DNA of 64,000 bases from Macropodus opercularis (taxonomy: Eukaryota > Chordata > Actinopteri > Anabantiformes > Osphronemidae). Below the pieces are notes generated by a model, which made no database searches, was not told the origin of the DNA, and saw only the letters and a list, made by a program, of their open reading frames with translations. A program made the position numbers and the translations under genes. The DNA lies in assembly GCA_030770545.1 (NCBI GenBank), contig CM061099.1, forward strand, positions 10,001 through 74,000, given 5' to 3'. How positions within the stretch are numbered: position 1 is the stretch's first letter; each line of letters starts with the position of its first letter. Below, piece by piece: positions 13,751 through 26,183 of this stretch.

Positions 13751-15302
13751 ATGAGAATTTGGAAGCAATTCAAGGACTTATTTCCCCCAAAGTGGTGGAA
13801 GGTGGAAAACTGCATTCAAGAACAAATGGACGCTGTGATCATAAAGAATCAACAGAGCTCACTTGCATCATTCTGGGTACAGGCTATGAGGAGATATAAA
13901 CCTGTAGAGAAATTCCATATTCCCATGTATTGGCTGTGTAATGAATGAGAATTTGGAAGCAATTCCAGGGCTTATTTCTCCAAAAGTAGTAAGCAGTGGA
14001 AAGCTGCTTTCAGGACAAAATACAACTTTGGACCTTGCTGGGTAAACACATGGCACTTGCATCACTCTGGGTACAGGTTATGATGATATAAAAGGGATTC
14101 AAGAAAGTCCAAAATCCAATGTATTGGCTGTGTAAGAAATGAGAATTTGGAAGCAATTCAAGGGCTTATTTCCCCAAACGTGGCGGAGGGTGGAAAGGTG
14201 CTTTGAGGAACAAATAGAAGCCTGGACCTTGCTGGGTAAACAGATTGCAGTTGCATAACCCCAGGTACAGGCTATGAGGAGATATAAGGGAGTCAAGAAA
14301 GTCCAAAATCCAATGTATTGGCTGTGTAAGAAATGAGAATTTGGAAGCAATTCAAGGGCTTATTTCCTCAAAAGTGGTGGAAGGTGGAAAACTGCATTCA
14401 AGAACAAATGGACACTGTGATCATAAAGAATCAACAGAGCTCACTTGCATCATTCTGGGTACAGGCTATGAGGAGATATAAGGGAGTCAAGAAAGTCCAA
14501 AATCCAATGTATTGGCTGTGTAAGAAATGAGAATTTGGAAGCAATTCAAGGACTTATTTCCCCAAACGTGGCGGAGGGTGGAAAGGTGCTTTGAGGAACA
14601 AATAGAAGCCTGGACCTTGCTGGGTAAACAGATTGCAGTTGCATAACCCCAGGTACAGGCTATGAGGAGATATAAGGGAGTCAAGAAAGTCCAAAATGCA
14701 ATGTATTGGCTGTGTAAGAAATGAGAATTTGGAAGCAATTCAAGGGCTTATTTCCTCAAAAGTGGTGGAAGGTGGAAAGGTGCTTTGAGGAACAAATAGA
14801 AGCCTGGACCTTGCTGGGTAAACAGATTGCAGTTGCATAACCCCAGGTACAGGCTATGATGATATAAAAGGGAGTCAAGAAAGTCCAAAATCCAATGTAT
14901 TGGCTGTGTAAGAAATGAGAATTTGGAAGCAATTCAAGGGCTTATTTCCCCAAAAGTAATGGAAGGTGGAAAGGTGCTTTGAGGAACAAATAGAAGCCTG
15001 GACCTTGCTGGGTACACAGATTGCAGTTGCATAACCCCAGGTACAGGCCATGATGATGTAAAAGGGAGTCAAGAAAATCCAAAATCCAATGTATTGGCTG
15101 TGTAAGAAATGAGAATTTGGAAGCAATTCAAGGGCTTATTTCCTCAAAAGTGGTGGAAGGTGGAAAACTGCATTCAGGAACAAATGGACACTGTGATCAT
15201 AAAGAATCAACAGAGCTCACTTGCATCATTCTGGGTACAGGCTATGAGGAGATATAAGGGAGTCAAGAAAGTCCAAAATCCAATGTATTGGCTGTGTAAG
15301 AA

Positions 15303-15864
15303 ATGAGAATTTGGAAGCAATTCAAGGACTTATTTCACCGAAGGTGGAAAGGTGCTTTGAGGAACAAATAGAAGCCTGGACCTTGCTGGGCAAACAAAGT
15401 GCAGTTGCATAACCCCAGGTACAGGCCATGATGATATAAAAGGGAGTCAAGAAAGTCCAAAATCCAATGTATTGGCTGTGTAAGAAATGAGAATTTGGAA
15501 GCAATTCAAGGGCTTATTTCCTCAAAAGTGGTGGAAGGTGGAAAGGTGCTTTGAGGAACAAATAGAAGCCTGGACCTTGCTGGGTAAACAGATTGCAGTT
15601 GCATAACCCCAGGTACAGGCCATGATGATGTAAAAGGGAGTCAAGAAAGTCCAAAATCCAATGTATTGGCTGTGTAAGAAATGAGAATTTGGAAGCAATT
15701 CAAGGACTTATTTCACCGAAGGTGGAAAGGTGCTTTGAGGAACAAATAGAAGCCTGGACCTTGCTGGGCAAACAAAGTGCAGTTGCATAACCCCAGGTAC
15801 AGGCCATGATGATATAAAAGGGAGTCAAGAAAGTCCAAAATCCAATGTATTGGCTGTGTAAGAA
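15303..15864 (+). repeat. Two 184-bp deletion monomers flanking a normal one
   Basis: Monomers at 15,303-15,486 and 15,681-15,864 are 184 bp long. They share a 10-bp deletion (TTATTTCACCGAAGGTGG) and the variant GGGCAAACAAAGTGC. The same deletion sequence occurs in the first monomer of the array at 913, so this subtype is shared between the array edge and a site 14 kb away. Confidence 0.85.
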
Positions 15865-18800
15865 ATGAGAATTTGGAAGCAATTCAAGGACTTATTTCCC
15901 CAAAAGTGGTGGAAGGTGGAAAGGTGCTTTGAGGAACAAATAGAAGCCTGGACCTTGCTGGGTAAACAGATTGCAGTTGCATAACCCCAGGTACAGGCCA
16001 TGATGATATAAAAGGGAGTCAAGAAAGTCCAAAATCCAATGTATTGGCTGTGTAAGAAATGAGAATTTGGAAGCAATTCAAGGACTTATTTCCCCAAAAG
16101 TGGTGGAAGGTGGAAAGGTGCTTTGAGGAACAAATAGAAGCCTGGACCTTGCTGGGTAAACAGATTGCAGTTGCATAACCCCAGGTACAGGCCATGATGA
16201 TATAAAAGGGAGTCAAGAAAGTCCAAAATCCAATGTATTGGCTGTGTAAGAAATGAGAATTTGGAAGCAATTCAAGGACTTATTTCCTCAAATGTGGTGG
16301 AAGGTGGAAAACTGCATTCAAGAACAAATGGACACTGTGATCATAAAGAATCAACAGAGCTCACTTGCATCATTCTGGGTACAGGCTATGAGGAGATATA
16401 AGGGAGTCAAGAAAGTCCAAAATCCAATGTATTGGCTGTGTAAGAAATGAGAATTTGGAAGCAATTCAAGGACTTATTTCCCCAAACGTGGCGGAGGGTG
16501 GAAAGGTGCTTTGAGGAACAAATAGAAGCCTGGACCTTGCTGGGTAAACAGATTGCAGTTGCATAACCCCAGGTACAGGCTATGAGGAGATATAAGGGAG
16601 TCAAGAAAGTCCAAAATCCAATGTATTGGCTGTGTAAGAAATGAGAATTTGTAAGCAATTCAAGGGCTTATTTCCCCAAAAGTAATGGAAGGTGGAAAGG
16701 TGCTTTGAGGAACAAATAGAAGCCTGGACCTTGCTGGGTACACAGATTGCAGTTGCATAACCCCAGGTACAGGCCATGATGATGTAAAAGGGAGTCAAGA
16801 AAATCCAAAATCCAATGTATTGGCTGTGTAAGAAATGAGAATTTGGAAGCAATTCAAGGGCTTATTTCCTCAAAAGTGGTGGAAGGTGGAAAACTGCATT
16901 CAGGAACAAATGGACACCGTGATCATAAAGAATCAACAGAGCTCACTTGCATCATTCTGGATACAGGCTATGATGATATAAAAGGGATTCAAGAAAGTCC
17001 AAAATCCAATGTATTGGCTGTGTAAGAAATGAGAATTTGGAAGCAATTCAAGGGCTTATTTCCCCAAACGTGGCGGAGGGTGGAAAGGTGCTTTGAGGAA
17101 CAAATAGAAGCCTGGACCTTGCTGGGTAAACAGATTGCAGTTGCATAACCCCAGGTACAGGCCATGATGATATAAAAGGGAGTCAAGAAAGTCCAAAATC
17201 CAATGTATTGGCTCTGTAAGAAATGAGAATTTGGAAGCAATTCAAGGGCTTATTTCCTCAAAAGTGGTGGAAGGTGGAAAACTGCATTCAAGAACAAATG
17301 GACACTGTGATCATAAAGAATCAACAGAGCTCACTTGCATCATTCTGGGTACAGGCTATGAGGAGATATAAGGGAGTCAAGAAAGTCCAAAATCCAATGT
17401 ATTGGCTGTGTAAGAAATGAGAATTTGGAAGCAATTCAAGGACTTATTTCCCCCAAAGTGGTGGAAGGTGGAAAACTGCATTCAAGAACAAATGGACGCT
17501 GTGATCATAAAGAATCAACAGAGCTCACTTGCATCATTCTGGGTACAGGCTATGAGGAGATATAAACCTGTAGAGAAATTCCATATTCCCATGTATTGGC
17601 TGTGTAATGAATGAGAATTTGGAAGCAATTCCAGGGCTTATTTCTCCAAAAGTAGTAAGCAGTGGAAAGCTGCTTTCAGGACAAAATACAACTTTGGACC
17701 TTGCTGGGTAAACACATGGCACTTGCATCACTCTGGGTACAGGTTATGATGATATAAAAGGGATTCAAGAAAGTCCAAAATCCAATGTATTGGCTGTGTA
17801 AGAAATGAGAATTTGGAAGCAATTCAAGGGCTTATTTCTCCAAACGTGGCGGAGGGTGGAAAGGTGCTTTGAGGAACAAATAGAAGCCTGGACCTTGCTG
17901 GGTAAACAGATTGCAGTTGCATAACCCCAGGTACAGGCCATGATGATATAAAAGGGAGTCAAGAAAGTCCAAAATCCAATGTATTGGCTCTGTAAGAAAT
18001 GAGAATTTGGAAGCAATTCAAGGGCTTATTTCCTCAAAAGTGGTGGAAGGTGGAAAACTGCATTCAAGAACAAATGGACACTGTGATCATAAAGAATCAA
18101 CAGAGCTCACTTGCATCATTCTGGGTACAGGCTATGAGGAGATATAAGGGAGTCAAGAAAGTCCAAAATCCAATGTATTGGCTGTGTAAGAAATGAGAAT
18201 TTGGAAGCAATTCAAGGACTTATTTCCCCCAAAGTGGTGGAAGGTGGAAAACTGCATTCAAGAACAAATGGACGCTGTGATCATAAAGAATCAACAGAGC
18301 TCACTTGCATCATTCTGGGTACAGGCTATGAGGAGATATAAACCTGTAGAGAAATTCCATATTCCCATGTATTGGCTGTGTAATGAATGAGAATTTGGAA
18401 GCAATTCCAGGGCTTATTTCTCCAAAAGTAGTAAGCAGTGGAAAGCTGCTTTCAGGACAAAATACAACTTTGGACCTTGCTGGGTAAACACATGGCACTT
18501 GCATCACTCTGGGTACAGGTTATGATGATATAAAAGGGATTCAAGAAAGTCCAAAATCCAATGTATTGGCTGTGTAAGAAATGAGAATTTGGAAGCAATT
18601 CAAGGGCTTATTTCCCCAAACGTGGCGGAGGGTGGAAAGGTGCTTTGAGGAACAAATAGAAGCCTGGACCTTGCTGGGTAAACAGATTGCAGTTGCATAA
18701 CCCCAGGTACAGGCCATGATGATATAAAAGGGAGTCAAGAAAGTCCAAAATCCAATGTATTGGCTGTGTAAGAAATGAGAATTTGGAAGCAATTCAAGGG

Positions 18801-21492
18801 CTTATTTCCTCAAAAGTGGTGGAAGGTGGAAAACTGCATTCAAGAACAAATGGACACTGTGATCATAAAGAATCAACAGAGCTCACTTGCATCATTCTGG
18901 GTACAGGCTATGAGGAGATATAAACCTGTAGAGAAATTCCATATTCCCATGTATTGGCTGTGTAATGAATGAGAATTTGGAAGCAATTCCAGGGCTTATT
19001 TCTCCAAAAGTAGTCAGCAGTGGAAAGCTGCTTTCAGGACAAAATACAACTTTGGACCTTGCTGGGTAAACACATGGCACTTGCATCACTCTGGGTACAG
19101 GTTATGATGATATAAAAGGGATTCAAGAAAGTCCAAAATCCAATGTATTGGCTGTGTAAGACATGAGAATTTGGAAGCAATTCAAGGGCTTATTTCCCCA
19201 AACGTGGCGGAGGGTGGAAAGGTGCTTTGAGGAACAAATAGAAGCCTGGACCTTGCTGGGTAAACAGATTGCAGTTGCATAACCCCAGGTACAGGCCATG
19301 ATGATATAAAAGGGAGTCAAGAAAGTCCAAAATCCAATGTATTGGCTGTGTAAGAAATGAGAATTTGGAAGCAATTCAAGGGCTTATTTCCTCAAAAGTG
19401 GTGGAAGGTGGAAAACTGCATTCAAGAACAAATGGACACTGTGATCATAAAGAATCAACAGAGCTCACTTGCATCATTCTGGGTACAGGCTATGAGGAGA
19501 TATAAGGGAGTCAAGAAAGTCCAAAATCCAATGTATTGGCTGTGTAAGAAATGAGAATTTGGAAGCAATTCAAGGGCTTATTTCCTCAAAAGTGGTGGAA
19601 GGTGGAAAGGTGCTTTGAGGAACAAATAGAAGCCTGGACCTTGCTGGGTAAACAGATTGCAGTTGCATAACCCCAGGTACAGGCTATGATGATATAAAAG
19701 GGAGTCAAGAAAGTCCAAAATCCAATGTATTGGCTGTGTAAGAAATGAGAATTTGGAAGCAATTCAAGGACTTATTTCCCCAAACGTGGCGGAGGGTGGA
19801 AAGGTGCTTTGAGGAACAAATAGAAGCCTAGACCTTGCTGGGTAAACAGATTGCAGTTGCATAACCCCAGGTACAGGCCATGATGATATAAAAGGGAGTC
19901 AAGAAAGTCCAAAATCCAATGTATTGGCTGTGTAAGAAATGAGAATTTGGAAGCAATTCAAGGGCTTATTTCCTCAAAAGTGGTGGAAGGTGGAAAACTG
20001 CATTCAAGAACAAATGGACACTGTGATCATAAAGAATCAACAGAGCTCACTTGCATCATTCTGGGTACAGGCTATGAGGAGATATAAGGGAGTCAAGAAA
20101 GTCCAAAATCCAATGTATTGGCTGTGTAAGAAATGAGAATTTGGAAGCAATTCCAGGGCTTATTTCTCCAAAAGTAGTCAGCAGTGGAAAGCTGCTTTCA
20201 GGACAAAATACAACTTTGGACCTTGCTGGGTAAACACATGGCACTTGCATCACTCTGGGTACAGGTTATGATGATATAAAAGGGATTCAAGAAAGTCCAA
20301 AATCCAATGTATTGGCTGTGTAAGAAATGAGAATTTGGAAGCAATTCAAGGGCTTATTTCCCCAAACGTGGCGGAGGGTGGAAAGGTGCTTTGAGGAACA
20401 AATAGAAGCCTGGACCTTGCTGGGTAAACAGATTGCAGTTGCATAACCCCAGGTACAGGCCATGATGATATAAAAGGGAGTCAAGAAAGTCCAAAATCCA
20501 ATGTATTGGCTGTGTAAGAAATGAGATTTTGGAAGCAATTCAAGGACTTATTTCCCCAAACGTGGCGGAGGGTGGAAAGGTGCTTTGAGGAACAAATAGA
20601 AGCCTGGACCTTGCTGGGTAAACAGATTGCAGTTGCATAACCCCAGGTACAGGCCATGATGATATAAAAGGGAGTCAAGAAAGTCCAAAATCCAATGTAT
20701 TGGCTGTGTAAGAAATGAGAATTTGGAAGCAATTCAAGGGCTTATTTCCTCAAGAGTGGTGGAAGGTGGAAAGGTGCTTTGAGGAACAAATAGAAGCCTG
20801 GACCTTGCTGGGTAAACAGATTGCAGTTGCATAACCCCAGGTACAGGCCATGATGATATAAAAGGGAGTCAAGAAAGTCCAAATTCCAATGTGTGTTGGC
20901 TGTGTAAGAAATGAGAATTTGGAAGCAATTCAAGGACTTATTTCCCCCAAAGTGGTGGAAGGTGGAAAACTGCATTCAAGAACAAATGGACGCTGTGATC
21001 ATAAAGAATCAACAGAGCTCACTTGCATCATTCTGGGTACAGGCTATGAGGAGATATAAACCTGTAGAGAAATTCCATATTCCCATGTATTGGCTGTGTA
21101 ATGAATGAGAATTTGGAAGCAATTCCAGGGCTTATTTCCTCAAAAGTAATGGAAGGTGGAAAGGTGCTTTGAGGAACAAATAGAAGCCTGGACCTTGCTG
21201 GGTAAACAGATTGCAGTTGCATAACCCCAGGTACAGGCTATGATGATATAAAAGGGAGTCAAGAAAGTCCAAAATCCAATGTATTGGCTGTGTAAGAAAT
21301 GAGAATTTGGAAGCAATTCAAGGGCTTATTTCCTCAAAAGTGGTGGAAGGTGGAAAACTGCATTCAAGAACAAATGGACGCTGTGATCATAAAGAATCAA
21401 CAGAACTCACTTGCATCACTCTGGGTACAGGCTATGAGGGGATACAAACCTGTAGAGAAATTCCAAATTCTCATTTATGGGCTTTGTCGTAG

Positions 21493-21880
21493 ATAAGATT
21501 TTGGAAGTATTTCTAGGGCTCATATCTCGGCTATGGTGGTAGATAGAAGTCTGAATTCCTGAAGAATTGGATGGTTGTTCATAGCTGAGTCAGCAGGGGA
21601 AAGTTGCATCACTTAAGGTACAGGCTATGAGGAGATATAAGGGAGTGAAGAAATTCCAATTACGTATATGTTCGCCATGTAATAAATGACAATTTGGAAG
21701 CAATTAAAATGGCTGTTTCCACAAAATTGGTGAGAGGTAGAATCAGCATTTTGGAACAAATGGAAGCCTGCATATTGGTTAATAAATAGATGGCACTTGT
21801 ATCACTCTAGATACAGACTACGAGGAAATATGAGGGAGTCAAGAAATTCCAAATTTTGGGTCTGCCTATGGGTTAATACA
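21493..21880 (+). repeat. Degenerate right edge of the satellite array
   Basis: Two further monomer-length segments keep recognisable phrases (TTTTGGAAGTATTTCTAGGGC, AGGAGATATAAGGGAGTGAAG, CAATTTGGAAGCAATT) but are strongly diverged. Sequence similarity fades out at about 21,880. Decayed monomers at an array edge are the usual pattern when homogenisation does not reach the boundary. Confidence 0.8.
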
Positions 21881-23079
21881 ATTCTTCCATCCTTTTTTTT
21901 CCTTTAAAACTTATTTAGACAATACACATTGAAAGCTGTTCAATTAAAAGTTTAAACATGTTTGTATTTTCAAAGGTTAGACCTTTTTGTTCCTTCTTAC
22001 ATAGAGACGGTTGTCTCTACAACGTGGCTTTCAAAAAAGGTGTCAAAGATTAAAAAAAGATTATAGCCTGTACCTTTCATTCACTGAGCTCTTTTTGGTT
22101 TCTTCTTTCCACTAACACGCCTCCATGTCCACATGTGACTAACTTTGTCTCTGTTCTCTCCTAGTTGTGCTTCTCTCTTTCTGTCTCTCTCTATTCTCAT
22201 CTCCAGGTATTGTCTATTGACTCAGAGCTGTGTGTGTCCAGTGTTGCTGCTGGTCCAACCATCCTGCCTGTGTCTTCTTGCTGCTACGTAGGTGACTTGT
22301 ATGTGAATTTGAATCATAATACATACAATATTAGTAAAGTCTCTGTTTTCATAAATGTAATTTTGCAATGTGCAACAATTTGTTTTATTACCACCAAATG
22401 CTTGAAGACACTTTTAGGCAAGTATTGTTTCATTAAGTTCACATAGATACTTCAAACTAAAGCACAGTATGTATGCACCCAATGGGATCCAGAGATCTGT
22501 CATAAGACACGTCTCTTGTACAGGTCTCTGAACCACACTTGTTCAAATCTAAGAAGGGGGTTGTAAGCATCCAATCTACGCCATCTAGATCACTGACTCT
22601 ACTTCAACTTTGTAAAAGATTACTTTTGATATTATAGGATTCTTTTTAACCTAAAGTCAGCCAGACGGGCTTTCTTTCAACCTTCAAACTATTACTTGTT
22701 TATCTACATGGTGGACATTCTTTATAGACTCAAAGTATAAAAAAAAGAAAGAAAAAAAACTTCCTGCACCACTATACCCATGCTTTAAGCCAAACATATG
22801 TGCAAGACTTTCCACAACATTTTCATATATTGGAAACTTTAATTCTGTTAGTGATAACATACCATAACATATCACACAACATTTTCAAGTTAAACCACAT
22901 TAGAACAGGTCCTGGATTTCTATTTTAATCTTCCAAAATACAGCATCATGGAAACAAAAACTGCTTTGAACAATGCAGAATTAGTTATAGTTTTAATGAA
23001 CCATTGTATGTTTCAATTGCACTAAGGTTTTGATACTTAAGGTAGAGAACATAAAATACACTTATTTACACTTGCTTAC
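21881..23079. other. Intergenic or 3' flank, no gene seen
   Basis: AT-rich sequence. A pyrimidine-rich segment at about 22,085-22,300 (TTCTCTCC and TCTGTCTCTC runs followed by CAGGTATTGTC) resembles a dispersed repeat, and its 93-codon plus-strand frame shows no protein character. The segment may hold the 3' end of the minus-strand membrane-protein gene to its right. No final exon could be fixed. Confidence 0.4.
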
Positions 23080-24242
23080 CAGGGTGTATAACAAATAGAT
23101 GAGAAAGCTAACTGCCACAATGGCCACTGCCATTAAGATATAGATGGGAACCTTGTCTTGACAATCTTCTCCATTATTGCAGCACTAAAAGACACGAAAG
23201 ATTTGTTTGCCATCTTTGTAAAGTCAAAGAGCAATGTATGGTTTATGTGATCTTGTCACTTACTATTCCTGTAGTTACAACCACAGTGGGTGGAGGTGAG
23301 TTTTCCTCCCTTTGCATATCATCGCTGTAAGGAGCTGGCTGTTAAACGTACAAAATATTTTTTAAGACATTTTTTTATTTAGACATTTCTTTCTTTTACT
23401 TTGAATATAGATCAATAGAAAAAACAATTCAAAATGTACTGCTGCACAAACATTCTTACTGCTGGATTTGTGTTTGTTTGGATAAGGCGCATCTCAATGA
23501 AAGCACTGTCCCCTGCTAACACAAAACACATTCATTCAAAAGTTAATAATCTAATTATAGTATATTATTCAAAACAATATGTTAAATATAAATACCTGTT
23601 AAAATTGAAGTTTCCGATCAATATACTGTAAACATTTTGCTAAGTCTTTCCAATGCTTTATAGAGACATAGTAAAATGTTAAATGTTAGGTTAATAAAAG
23701 ATACTGTCAAATAAAAACAGTATATAGTACTAACAGGTTAGTCATACTGTGCATCAAGATTAGCATTTTCGTTGCAACAGTTTGATGACCATAGATATAA
23801 ACACATACATAAACAAACCAAGTTTACAGATAAGAAGTTCTCATTATTAACTTTAGGTTCTTACTGTTTATTTTCTTATTGTTCTCCATTGCTGACCTTG
23901 ATTTGTCGGTGACTTCCAAACTTGGTATCTAAAGCAGAAGCATAGAAACAAATGACAAATTGGTCTCTACTATGACTTTTTACCTACACAACTAGTATCA
24001 TATTTCATATTTCAATCTGTATTTAAAGTAACCTAGATAACAGTTTGGAAAAATAAGTTGACAAGTTCACAATTACATCTTTTATGATCTTTTCATGTCA
24101 AGATAAATAAAAACGTTTTTTTCCTGTTCAAAACAGTTTGTTACAGAGGGATGTTACACACTACAATAAGACAAAAGACTTACTGGTTTCAGCAAATTGT
24201 CTATCAGAACATTTAATAAATTAGAGAACACTTACTCACCAT
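23080..24242 (-). CDS. Small single-pass membrane protein, five-exon model
   Basis: I do not recognise this gene. Minus-strand exons with good GT/AG borders and matching phases are 24,240-24,242 (ATG at the end of a longer first exon), 23,865-23,928, 23,460-23,515, 23,264-23,338 and 23,080-23,184. Together they give 303 nt, or 101 codons, with no stop. The predicted protein begins MIPSLEVTDKS, has a short polar region and a Pro/Thr-rich stretch (PPPTVVVTT). It then has a CC...C cysteine cluster directly before one hydrophobic helix of about 22 residues (IYILMAVAIVAVSF) at the C-terminal end. If the last intron is not removed, the frame ends five codons later (VSKCK, then stop), giving 106 residues. 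Otherwise a further exon lies to the left. Topology could be type II, or type I with a short tail. The first exon resembles that of the recombinase-like genes at 46.6, 56.0 and 61.6 kb. The exon chain is inference; the phase agreement across four introns is the main support. Confidence 0.5.
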
Positions 24243-24310
24243 GTGCTTCTCACAACTACTACACTTCTTACTTCCCACTTCCTGTGTACAGAGGAAGTCC
24301 AGGTTTTCAT
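24240..24310 (-). promoter_or_regulatory. First exon/5' leader of the membrane-protein gene
   Basis: On the minus strand this GGAAGT-rich segment ends in CACATG followed by the donor GTGAGTAAG, so the start codon is the last codon of the exon. It is clearly related to the first exons of copies I', II and III. Repeated GGAAGT cores resemble ETS-type binding sites. The transcription start is not fixed. Confidence 0.45.
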
Positions 24311-25377
24311 CTACACACAAGAGCCAAACTATATATTGAAATGTGGAATGTAAATCCATTACATAGTCAATTTTGTTTTTTTTCCCACTTAGTGTGACAA
24401 AAAAAAAACTTTATATATTTGCGCGTGAATCAGACTCTCTGCTGCTGTGAGACTCTACAGTTTAGTGTTGTGGAAAAAATTCTACATTAATTTGAAAGTT
24501 GCTCATTCTCAAACGAATTGAAGGGATCAAAACATGGAAATGTGATGAATCGTCTCTGTTTAATTTGCATGTCGACATGGAAAGGCAGCAGTCATCTCAG
24601 CAGCCTTCTGATGAGTGTTAGAACAAGAGCTTCCTAGATACAGAGACAGAGTTTACCCACATGGTGTGACAATTTCGTGGCCTTGCTTATCTAAATGTTT
24701 ATTCCATTTGGCCAACAGACGAACCCCCAGGTAGTCACTGCTGAATCGACAACGACCATGTAGTGGCCAGAGATGTCCCAACTCAGAAGAATTCAAGCCG
24801 AGGCAGCATTAGGTTCAAATAATCAAACATGAATTTAATTTCAGTGGCGAGATGAGAAATATGCAAAGGCAGGCAAACAAAGTCACCTCTCTCTCCCGCA
24901 GGAGACGCTCACAGACGCTGGCTGTGTCCCCCAGCTCCCTAACCTGGCACAGCTCACATCTCCCTCGTCTCCTTCTAGGGAGGTGGTTTAAACCCTGAAC
25001 AAGCGTCAGAATGTGAAGATTTCATACCAACAATTGTTTGTCCAAATTCCTTTGTTCAACAGCTCAGACTGTTTTGTCTAAAAGCCAGATTGTCTTCATT
25101 CCCAAGGCCAGCAATTCTGCACAGCCTAGACAGGACCTGTTCTACTCTATTCTCAACCCTTTAGCCTGAACCACACGTATATGTGCCAAATATATATTCC
25201 ACTACAAATATGCAGGGACCTTGACTACTACAACCACATGAATATCAAAACGCCATTGATCAGCACTAATAACACTCCCTTCCTTTCCCTTTGTTTCCTC
25301 CTTCCTGTGAAACATCAAAACCCTCTGTTATTCGCAAACACAAATGTTGGTTCCCATTTGTTAATTTTTCTCCCACA
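24311..25377. other. Intergenic sequence, possible retroviral flank
   Basis: No open reading frame of substance. Positions about 24,720-25,377 lie between the membrane-protein gene and the retroviral remnant. They could include sequence 3' of the retroviral pol or an LTR, but no matching second LTR, primer site or clean terminal repeat was found. Confidence 0.3.
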
Positions 25378-25574
25378 GTAGGAAGAATTGGTACAGCAGA
25401 TCCTTCATTCCCACTGCTGTTAGACTGTACTTTTTTGGACATTTATGTACAGCATTTTGTATTTGTAACGTAATTGTAAATTTAAAATTTGTATAATGGA
25501 TCGGTTTCTTCTTTGTTCTCCACTCATTGTTTTGCACCTGCTGATTGTTTGTGGCTGTTATAACAATTGATTTT
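25378..25574 (+). mobile_element. LINE 3' tail, 5'-truncated insertion
   Basis: The segment starts with GGAAGAATTGGTACAGCAGA, continues TTCATTCCCACTGCTGTTAG and ends GCTGTTATAACAATTGA. It matches, with divergence, the 3' end of the decayed LINE at about 48,940-49,170 (same order: CTGTACAACC-like, TTGGACATTTATGT, TTTGTAATTGTAAAT, TTGTAACAATTGA). It interrupts the minus-strand retroviral pol just after the start of the reverse transcriptase region. The two flanks (TTTTTCTCCCAC and TTTTTCCCACTGA) are near-copies and may be a target-site duplication with an indel. Confidence 0.7.
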
Positions 25575-25984
25575 TCCCACTGAATCCCAGCCTCTGCTTC
25601 CAGTTTCAGGGGATACTGTGGTTTCCAGGGAGGCCTACATCCTGGTTTAAGATGAACTTCCACCGGTTGTGCGGACTGAATGAAGCCTACATCAGTATCA
25701 TGTTTTGACCACAGTTTATCTGGTACTCTTCTCACCATCTCCTTCTCCAGATCAGAATGCTGGCAGCAGAGTGTTGCCTGGCGTGGGAGGCGTACAGCCT
25801 GTGGGGAAGCCCATCCCTCAGCTGAAATGGCTATTTTAAGAAAAGACTCATCCTCACTCAACCAAATGTGTTTGTTTTCTGTTGGCACAAATTTAGCTTC
25901 CTGGGACTGAACAAGCATGGGACCCAAATGTTTGGGTTCAAAGTCTGGGTTAACTAACAAGGTCACATGCGGAATGTGCACCAA
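25575..25984 (-). pseudogene. pol: Endogenous retrovirus pol fragment (start of reverse transcriptase)
   Basis: A minus-strand frame encodes the junction between protease and reverse transcriptase. The stretch around WSKHDTDVG, and then PQYPLKLEAEAGI, resembles the N-terminal part of class I (gamma/epsilon-like) retroviral reverse transcriptases. The frame stops being viral where the LINE tail is inserted at 25,574. No catalytic YxDD region, RNase H or integrase is visible in the window. This is a dead fragment: it is truncated, and it is out of frame with the protease segment to its right. It is called from motif resemblance only. Confidence 0.65.
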
Positions 25985-26183
25985 ATGGCCCAGCCATTGC
26001 GTCTCGTCCCAGTAGGTTTATAGGTGTCTGATCGGATATCAACATTGGCAGCTCCACAGTTTTTCCCTGGAACGCAAAGGAACAGGTTCTGAGATTGGGA
26101 ATCAGTTGGTTTGTCCCTGAGAATCCAACAATCTGCATAAATTGTCCAGATCTTGGGAGGTAGTCAGCATCCATGCGACTCAC
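25950..26183 (-). pseudogene. pro: Endogenous retrovirus protease fragment
   Basis: This 77-codon minus-strand frame contains the C-terminal part of a retropepsin-like domain. Its PINLLGRDAM segment corresponds to the GRD motif near the end of retroviral proteases. The expected catalytic D-T/S-G motif is not visible upstream, where the frame is interrupted near 26,184. The frame overlaps the pol fragment in a different register, so at least one frameshift separates them. It lies in the expected gag-pro-pol order on the minus strand. Confidence 0.6.

Larger units (their letters stand above)
913..21492 (+). repeat. 194-bp satellite array, about 106 monomers
   Basis: The phrase ATGAGAATTTGGAAGC recurs every 194 bp, for example at 1141, 1335, 1529, 2111, 2305, 2499, 2693, 2887 and 3081. 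The spacing is exactly 73 x 194 bp from 1141 to 15,303. Two 184-bp monomers (15,303 and 15,681) and a 2-bp insertion near 20,890 are the main length exceptions. At least three monomer types are interleaved. Type A has GAGGAACAAATAGAAGCC and CATAACCCCAGG. Type B has GCATTCAAGAACAAATGGAC and a GAGGAGATATAA segment. Type C has CAGCAGTGGAAAGC and AACACATGGCAC, and usually follows a type B monomer that ends in AACCTGTAGAG. ORFs of 60-83 residues on both strands recur with the monomer and overlap one another, so they are not genes. The location beside a telomeric tract suggests a subtelomeric or pericentromeric satellite. Confidence 0.97.

Noticed and set aside
913..21492. Regular repeats that might suggest a CRISPR array
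   Set aside because: The whole 194-bp unit is repeated without unique spacers, and the surrounding genes are eukaryotic.
1141..21496. More than 90 ORFs of 60-83 codons on both strands across the satellite
   Set aside because: They repeat with the 194-bp monomer, overlap each other across monomer borders, and change only where the satellite changes. They are by-products of the repeat, not a gene family.
22165..22446. 93-codon plus-strand frame
   Set aside because: Pyrimidine-rich repeat-like start, no homology-like features, and no splice or start context.
25680..25910. Plus-strand 76-codon frame opposite the retroviral pol fragment
   Set aside because: It is antisense to the better supported minus-strand retroviral frame.
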